NCBI GenBank assembly: GCA_009859145.1
Contig: VRVR01000029.1
Coordinates: 124,001 to 188,000 of the forward strand
Direction: 5' to 3'
Source of the DNA: Andalucia godoyi
Taxonomy: Eukaryota; Discoba; Jakobea; Jakobida; Andaluciidae
DNA: 64,000 bases
Shown here: positions 58,370 to 64,000 of the stretch, piece after piece
Position numbering within the stretch: the first letter of the stretch is position 1
Layout: the number at the start of each line of letters is the position of its first letter
Translations under genes and position numbers: made by a program
The notes under the pieces: generated by a model
The model's database searches: none
Seen by the model: only the letters and a program-made list of their open reading frames with translations
What the model was told of the DNA's origin: nothing

Positions 58370-60016
58370 TTACTTTGTCTTCCTGAGTTTAGGAGATGGC
58401 GGATAACCGTGTTGTTGCGACGAAGATGTGAATCTAGACGATTTGACGTCGGGCGCGGATCCAAATCCATGCGCACTTGAACTTGCAGAATCTACGCTTT
58501 CAGACTGGAAGTAGCCTGCTTGTTGTTGTTGTTGTTGTTGTTGTTGTTGCTGCTGCTGCTGCTGCTGCACCTGTGCCTGCATATGCATCATTTGCATGTG
58601 CATCATGCTTGGATTGAAGGGACCTGATCTCGGATCCGGATTCTGCATCACGGCGCCGCTGTGGTATAGTGGGATCGTTGACATTACAGGAAATGGCGCC
58701 GACACAGAGTGTGGCAGCGGGGGTTGTTGATGCAATTGCTGTGCGTACAAGTGCTGCTGTCCGCTTTGTTCCTGCTGTTGAACAGAAAGATATAAGTGTG
58801 CTCTTTCAGCATCGAGCGTATAAATTCCACCAACCTCTGGAAACCCAGGAAACGAGGAAAAGGCTATTGCGTTCTGGAAACGATGCACCGCCATTCTGAC
58901 CTCAGAAATCAGAGCTTGAGCTGCGGCTTTCGGCACCGCTGCAATGTTCCTGCGAATCCACTCCAGTTGCCGCTCACAGCCCATAAGATTGGAATGGAGC
59001 GTGTGCAGCATGGGGAGCTCCATCATTGCCACAGGGGCAGCAAACTGGGAATACGACGAAGAAGACGCAGACGCCGACGAAAAGGATGTAGCGGACCCGG
59101 CCCGGGGAGCTGCGCCAGGAAACACTCCGGCATCTGTACTTGACAAAAATGAAGGATCGCGAGCTGCAGCAGGATGCGGATGCATGGTAGACGACCCGAC
59201 AGACGAGCTGGGGAAGTTCGAGGACAAACTTGATGAACCGCCGCCAATCGAAGTGGGAGTTCCCACAACCTGTGCCGCACCACCCGTTGCGAGAGTGGGT
59301 ACAACAGAAGTCCCTGTTCCAGAGGATGTCCCTGTGACGTTCATGGACGTAGAAGAAAACGAAGATGGTCCTTGTTGCCCCGTCGGAGCTGCCGCACCGT
59401 GAAAAAGCTGACCTGAGAACGTCTGCGAGGGAAGAATGGATGGAAGAGGAGGAGCAGGAGGAGGAGGCGGAGGAGCAGGGACGGGTTGCATGTTGGTGTC
59501 CGTGGATTCGCTGAGCAGAATCGAAAGGGGGTTGTTCGAGCGAAGACTGGATCGGCGCGTAAGAATTCCGCTTCCCGGAGAATGACGTTCCGAGGGCGCA
59601 GAAAATGCACCACTGGCACTTGCGGCCAGCGTCGTAAGATCAGATGGTTTTCGGGAAGACGACACCAACGTTGACGCTGGCTTTGAAGATGAAGCTGATG
59701 CTAAAGGCACAGCAGGAGCTGCGAGAGTTCTGGGAAAGTTTGGAGACGAGTCTGGAGATGCTGACATATCGGAGGCCATTTTCCTCCGGCCCCACGTCTT
59801 GCCTTCTTCGTACGTGCACTCGAGATTGCGGGCTTTGCATCGACCGCAAGGCGGACCCGTGCGGTCACATTTCTTGTGGAGCATACGGCACTGTACACAG
59901 GCGATCCGATCGACATTGTGACCCTCGGCAATCCACGATGTCACTCTTTCAGCATGGGAAACACTGGACTCTGACTCCTCGTCGAAAGGGTTGCGAGCAG
60001 GAGGAGCTTCGGACAT
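58370..60016 (-). CDS. Zn(II)2Cys6 transcription factor A, poly-Q C-terminus
   Basis: A 548-aa DNA-binding regulator. The zinc cluster is C40-x2-C43-x6-C50-x6-C57-x2-C60-x6-C67 (CVQCRMLHKKCDRTGPPC, then GRCKARNLECTY), complete for two zinc ions, followed by a basic KTWGRRKM. Residues ~80-370 are Ser/Thr/Ala/Pro-rich and disordered. Residues ~375-440 form a helical block (LHTLHSNLMGCERQLEWIRR, ALISEVRMAVHRFQNAIAF). Poly-Gln (58518-58568, mixed CAA/CAG) lies near the C-terminus. The fungal MHR middle region is absent. The ATG at 60016 is preceded by an artefactual hydrophobic frame. Its start faces factor B across 1.55 kb. Confidence 0.9.
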   Translation of the reverse strand: MSEAPPARNPFDEESESSVSHAERVTSWIAEGHNVDRIACVQCRMLHKKCDRTGPPCGRCKARNLECTYEEGKTWGRRKMASDMSASPDSSPNFPRTLAAPAVPLASASSSKPASTLVSSSRKPSDLTTLAASASGAFSAPSERHSPGSGILTRRSSLRSNNPLSILLSESTDTNMQPVPAPPPPPPAPPLPSILPSQTFSGQLFHGAAAPTGQQGPSSFSSTSMNVTGTSSGTGTSVVPTLATGGAAQVVGTPTSIGGGSSSLSSNFPSSSVGSSTMHPHPAAARDPSFLSSTDAGVFPGAAPRAGSATSFSSASASSSSYSQFAAPVAMMELPMLHTLHSNLMGCERQLEWIRRNIAAVPKAAAQALISEVRMAVHRFQNAIAFSSFPGFPEVGGIYTLDAERAHLYLSVQQQEQSGQQHLYAQQLHQQPPLPHSVSAPFPVMSTIPLYHSGAVMQNPDPRSGPFNPSMMHMQMMHMQAQVQQQQQQQQQQQQQQQQAGYFQSESVDSASSSAHGFGSAPDVKSSRFTSSSQQHGYPPSPKLRKTK

Positions 60017-61568
60017 GACCAGGGGCAATTCTATCGACAATCCGGGTAGAGCAATATGTATTACAGGTAAATCACAGACAGACACGCAGACACAGACAAA
60101 AAGGGGAGGAAGAAAGGCAGGAGAAGAGAGACTAACAAACAAACAAACAAAAAAAAACACTATATCGACTGTTCTTGTTCCCGTTGTGTGCAGGCAAGAA
60201 GGACGACTGGGAAACAGCGAACGAACACGACGGACATGCAGTGCACACCAGTGAAGTCTAATTGGGCAAAGGCAACGGCAGAAAGCGAGGAGAGGGAGAC
60301 GGCAACAAGTTCAAGCGCTTTCCAACTTCCTTCGAGAAAAGATGAATGCTGTTTCGCTGTGTGAATCCTAGCGCGAAAGGAAAACTGGACTTGCTTGCGG
60401 AAGCGTGTCTTCTGTCACGCAGGGTAAAAAAGCATCTCTGGAGTAGGCACCCATCAGAAGTGTCAGAAAGGCCTCGGGCTCCTTGCAACGCACTGCTAAG
60501 AGATGGACATTTCACCTTCTGATGTGCATCGTTTTGTGACAGTATTAGCAGACCGGGGGCAGCTGCAGACTGAGAATGGCAGTGCCCAGTGATTGCCATC
60601 CGTGACAAGTCCGCCGGGTTTGCTCGCACGTGTGTAGGACCCCCCAACAGCACCCATCACCGCATCACCATGGACCAACGGATTTTCTGATAGTTTTCTG
60701 ACGTCCGAAACGATTCCTAGCAGGGCGTCTGGAGAACAGATTTGGGTCTTTCCCTGCCAGTCCGAGCAGGATAATCCACAGCCTGCTCGCTGCTCGCACT
60801 GCAATTTCGCCGTCGGTTTCTTGTTATGTCCATTCGTCGTGAACATGTTCGTTTTTGCTTCTCAATGCGTTTACCCAAACGAGATGGCGATCCCTCGGTG
60901 GACCGCTCAACTCGCTCCGCAACGCTATTCTCCGATCCTCCCAATCCCGCAAGCGCCCCAGCTCCCCCGGAACCCGTCTCCATCGTCTGCTGTCACGAGC
61001 GAATCCGTGCATAATTCCGCGCTGTGGCAGCACCTACAGCTTTCGTGAGTTCATCCAGAAGAATCACTTCCTGCGAGAAAAGACGTGAATTCGCTTCATC
61101 TCGTGCTGCTCCCCCACTTTCGGAGATTCCCACTGCTGCTGGCATGCCGACCCCCGTGTCACAGCAGCTCTTTTCTTTTCCGTTTTTTTAAATTTATTTA
61201 AAATGCCGCTGCAGGACGCACGCCGCTCGGAGCTCCCTCTGATGCCCTGCCGTAAGACGATGTCTCGACTGGAAATGGCGGGGCGGGATTCCTTGCAACG
61301 CCTGTAGTTCGGGCGAAGAACAACTGAGCATCTGGAGAATCCCCCGAAAGCCCCCCCTTCTCCGCTCGTCGGTTCGCAAAAGGAAATGCGTACACAGCTA
61401 TCCAAGACACCGGTGACCCTGGAAAGGAAATGAAAATTCCCGTCTCCGAAATCCGCTGCTCCTTTCCCTTTTTCCTTTTCCCCACCCTCTTTTCTCTTCT
61501 CTCCTTTCCCTCCTGTTTTAGCGTTTTCCACCCCAGCTTCCCCTCTAGAAACTCGAAACAGCATACGA
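60017..61568. promoter_or_regulatory. 1.55-kb divergent region between two Zn2Cys6 genes
   Basis: Both regulators start here, in opposite directions. Only short, unconvincing frames are present. Zn2Cys6 proteins commonly bind CGG half-sites and often their own promoters; several CGG/CCG triplets occur here, but I found no clear inverted pair and claim none. Confidence 0.5.
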
Positions 61569-62720
61569 ATGGACATGAACTTGGGATTTCTCCCTTTTCA
61601 AGAGAATCAGTCGCACCATAGCGGAACTAAGAGCGGGACTGCTACTCCATCTCCATCTCCATCTCCATCTCCATCTCCATCTCCATCTCCTTCTGCTTCT
61701 CCGTCTGCATTACCTTCTCGCACTTCACCGACGTCCTGTGTGCGGTGCCGCGTGTTGCACAAGAAATGCGACAGATCCGGACCGCCATGCAATCGATGTC
61801 GCGACGGCGGGTTTCCGGCATGCGAGTACAGCGGACGCACGGTCGGTCGACCTCCCAAAGGGCTTCTTCGGTTCCATCAGCCTCCGCGTCCGAGGCCTGG
61901 CACAACACAGCAAAAGCAGGTGCAAGATCTAGAAGGAAACAAGGAGGAAGAACAGGAACAAGATGGTGGTGATGGTGGTAGTGGTGAGGCGACATTGCGT
62001 CATTCTTCCAATTCTCATTCTCGCCAAAGTATGCAGACGAAAAAAAAGAAAAGCGTGTTGTGTCGCAAAGGTTCCGTTCGAGGGGACTTAGAAGAGGAAG
62101 CAAAGCCAGAGGAGGAGAAAAGGAAAGAGAAGGGAAGAGAACAGAATGGAAGTGGAGCAATTCATGAGCTGCGTCGACAGCCACAGATCGGGTTTCAGCC
62201 GTACAGCTCAGCTCCAATCCCAACCACGACTAGGGTTCATCGGTCTTATTGGTGTCCTCCTATTCCCCCGCTCTCTTTCTCCTTCTCCCACGCAGCCCCA
62301 CCGCCACCGCTTCCTTCTTTTGCTCAACATCCTTATACCTCCAATCACTTTCAGTCGGATGTTGGAAGTGGAGTCGGACATCAGCGGGTGGGAGGATGGG
62401 ACACGTATGATCTCGTCTGCAGTCGTGTACAAAGTGTGCTCGCGGCCATTGCAATGAACAGAAGACGACCGGTGCCACTGAATGGAATTTCCAGTGGGAG
62501 TGCTTTAGGGGACGCGCCCGGAAGTATGTCTGTTGAAGAAGAGCAAGTATTGCGAATGTTTGCGGATGCGTGCCACTATGCTGAACACCGGCGCACTCCG
62601 CTTTCACTGCCCTTGCTATTTCATCCTCATGCGTTTCCTCACCCGCATCCGCAATCTCACCACCATTCTTTTCATCCTTTTGTTTATGCACAAAGGCAAC
62701 AACACCATCACCATGTGTAG
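61569..62720 (+). CDS. Zn(II)2Cys6 transcription factor B, AT-hook-like motif
   Basis: A 383-aa regulator related to factor A. The zinc cluster is C55-x2-C58-x6-C65-x6-C72-x2-C75-x7-C83 (CVRCRVLHKKCDRSGPPC, then NRCRDGGFPACEYS), directly followed by VGRPPKG, an AT-hook-like element. A Pro-Ser run (~27-42) is encoded by a CCATCT hexanucleotide repeat at 61647-61692. The middle is Glu/Lys/Arg-rich. A helical block (YDLVCSRVQSVLAAIAMNRR, VLRMFADACHYAEHRR) and a His/Pro-rich end follow. No MHR domain. The shared VLHKKCDR core suggests it arose with factor A by duplication. Confidence 0.88.
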   Translation: MDMNLGFLPFQENQSHHSGTKSGTATPSPSPSPSPSPSPSPSASPSALPSRTSPTSCVRCRVLHKKCDRSGPPCNRCRDGGFPACEYSGRTVGRPPKGLLRFHQPPRPRPGTTQQKQVQDLEGNKEEEQEQDGGDGGSGEATLRHSSNSHSRQSMQTKKKKSVLCRKGSVRGDLEEEAKPEEEKRKEKGREQNGSGAIHELRRQPQIGFQPYSSAPIPTTTRVHRSYWCPPIPPLSFSFSHAAPPPPLPSFAQHPYTSNHFQSDVGSGVGHQRVGGWDTYDLVCSRVQSVLAAIAMNRRRPVPLNGISSGSALGDAPGSMSVEEEQVLRMFADACHYAEHRRTPLSLPLLFHPHAFPHPHPQSHHHSFHPFVYAQRQQHHHHV

Positions 62721-63122
62721 AATGAATGAATGCACGATGATTCTTCTTATTACTTGTTGTTACTGCTTTGGTGGTAGAATTCTTCCCACAGGAGAAGCAA
62801 AAAAAACAAAAAAAAAAAACATTAATTAATGGAGCCAGAATTCTCGGTTTCCAAAACCGCGTCGCAGTCCGAGCTGTCGTTGAGGACTGGAGGGGAGGCA
62901 CCTAGGGTACTAGTGGTGCTGGTAATGTTTCCGTTTGACGGGGAGAAGAGCGCGCAATGGCGGAGCGAAACCAAGAAAAAAGAGCCAGGAGCCAGGGCTT
63001 GGTGACACACCGTGAGCACCGCCTTGGATAGCAGGACGCAAACAACTCGACAATGTTTTTGCTCGCATGCAAAGAACCCATGTCCTGGATCCTCCGCCCA
63101 CATCCATAGCGCATCCATCCAT
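62721..63122. other. 402-bp gap with unassigned short frames
   Basis: Convergent 3' gap. A minus-strand frame ending at 62822 has a coding-like tail (SSDCDAVLETENSGSIN), and the plus strand from 62830 shows a short frame ending at a GTACTA donor-like site. Neither can be assembled into a gene. Confidence 0.4.
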
Positions 63123-63578
63123 TTATCTTTTTATCACAGTTCCTGCTGGAGGAACAGTGCCCATGATTCGCATCTCGCAGTTTGCAAGATGCGGCAGAGA
63201 GCGATGCATGCACGGATCCACGCATTCCCAGATCGTCTGCGCAATCTGCAGAGTATCTCCATGTGCAACCAACACAACCATGCACCCAGAGTACCTGTTC
63301 TGAGCATCCTGCAGCAAGGAGCATAGCCGATCTCGCACCTCATATGGAGTTTCCTGCGAGAAGTGCGATGTGTTTCGCGGATCCGCACTCGCATCGATTT
63401 GCCAAACAAGATCATATCCCTGATTGGACGCTAGTTCCAACACCGGGCCAAAGTACCGTTCTCGCAATCGCACATCTTGCACAACGTCTTGCTCTTGCTT
63501 TCCAAGACGTTTCGCAACAATCGCCGCCGTTTCTCTGTTATTCTCCACTCCAACCCAATACAAAATACACACATTAAT

Positions 63579-63613
<35 letters not shown>

Positions 63614-63960
63614 GCAAGCGCGTTAGACTAGATTTAACGACAGCAGCTCGCAACAACAACAACAAAAAACAAAACAAAACAAAAAAAAGAAACAATTTCG
63701 TTTCCATACACTGCTCGTTTGAACGTGGAGGACAGAATGACTATCTTCTGTCCATTGATCACTCCGTCCTCGTTGACGGCCGTCAACAAGCGCGACAAGT
63801 CCACGGTTTGGGCTTGCAGCTTTCCGGTTTCTGTAAGGCCGTAGCACGGATCTCCATTCACGGGGTCGCTCACAATCACACCCGCAACATTTGCCTCGGA
63901 TTCGCCATGCCGAAGTATCGCAAAGCGCAGATCTGCTTCGCTCATGTCTTTTTTGTCCAT
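63123..63960 (-). CDS. Histidine phosphatase (phosphoglycerate mutase-like), two exons
   Basis: Joined from 63712-63960 and 63123-63542 (222 aa). The first exon has the catalytic RHGESEAN and LTETGKLQAQ; the second ends in the VLVAHGDT motif with the second catalytic His. The 169-nt intron begins GTGTAT and ends GTGGAG and contains a CA microsatellite (63581-63612). Splicing joins STFKRA to NNRETAAIVAKRLG, reproducing the SSxxxRAxxTAxxIA helix of the family. The donor and acceptor are weak, so the junction may be off by a codon or two, but only this phase keeps both motifs in frame. The family covers phosphoglycerate mutase, fructose-2,6-bisphosphatase and phosphatases; the substrate cannot be read. 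Confidence 0.82.
63581..63612. repeat. Intronic CA microsatellite
   Basis: About 16 CA units inside the single intron of the histidine phosphatase gene. Confidence 0.93.
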
Positions 63961-64000
63961 CAAATAGGTACATAATGATTAGGAAAATAGATTTAAAAAA

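Noticed and set aside
60258-61576. Several 90-170-codon frames between the two Zn2Cys6 genes
   Set aside because: They overlap on both strands, have biased composition and match nothing; treated as regulatory region.

Overview
This is nuclear DNA from a compact, intron-poor unicellular eukaryote. It encodes spliceosomal genes with short GT-AG introns, a eukaryotic RNA exosome (DIS3 and RRP40), RPS24, a cullin, SKA1, TELO2, MSH3, an RNA polymerase I subunit and several proteins with mitochondrial presequences. Two fungal-type Zn(II)2Cys6 regulators suggest a fungus or near-fungal opisthokont. However, SKA1, a costars protein, a kaptin-like protein, a DEG/ENaC-like membrane protein and a KAR5/GEX1 protein are more protist-like, so I do not assign a lineage. 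About 38 protein-coding genes lie on both strands with no operons; neighbours are mostly convergent, with gaps of tens to hundreds of bases, or divergent over 300-500 bases. Most genes are intronless. Seven introns in six genes could be placed, all at or near the 5' end of the coding sequence. || Layout: 0-10 kb: an unrecognised 746-aa protein, an Irc3-like mitochondrial helicase, a monoamine-oxidase-like flavoenzyme with a peroxisomal C-terminus, a TIM50-like protein and pterin carbinolamine dehydratase. 10-22 kb: SKA1, MSH3, a cathepsin B-like protease, a costars protein, a 2-oxoglutarate/Fe(II) oxygenase, a Gln/Met/Gly-rich protein flanked by a recent direct duplication, and mitochondrial uL24. 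22-35 kb: a coiled-coil protein, RRP40, RPS24, an AFG2-type AAA ATPase with an abnormal D1 Walker B, a kaptin-like propeller, a GlpC/HdrD-like Fe-S protein, an RPA34-like Pol I subunit assembled from three exons, an unknown protein and a two-exon cullin. 35-37.4 kb: no confident gene. 37-45 kb: AP endonuclease, TELO2, an isolated tRNA-Ile, a KAR5/GEX1/Brambleberry nuclear-fusion protein and homogentisate dioxygenase. 45-56 kb: a two-exon membrane-anchored protein, DIS3, a two-exon prefoldin-like protein, an RCC1-repeat protein, an APC permease with a histidine tail and a DEG/ENaC-like protein. 56-64 kb: a double universal-stress protein, two head-to-head Zn2Cys6 regulators and a histidine phosphatase. 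|| Functional themes: genome maintenance and chromosome segregation (MSH3, AP endonuclease, TELO2, SKA1), RNA processing and ribosome synthesis (RRP40, DIS3, RPA34-like, AFG2-like, RPS24, uL24m), mitochondrial function (Irc3-like, TIM50-like, uL24m, the Fe-S protein) and aromatic/amine metabolism (homogentisate dioxygenase, pterin carbinolamine dehydratase, amine oxidase). They are scattered housekeeping genes, not a cluster. No viral, transposase, CRISPR or bacterial-operon material was found.
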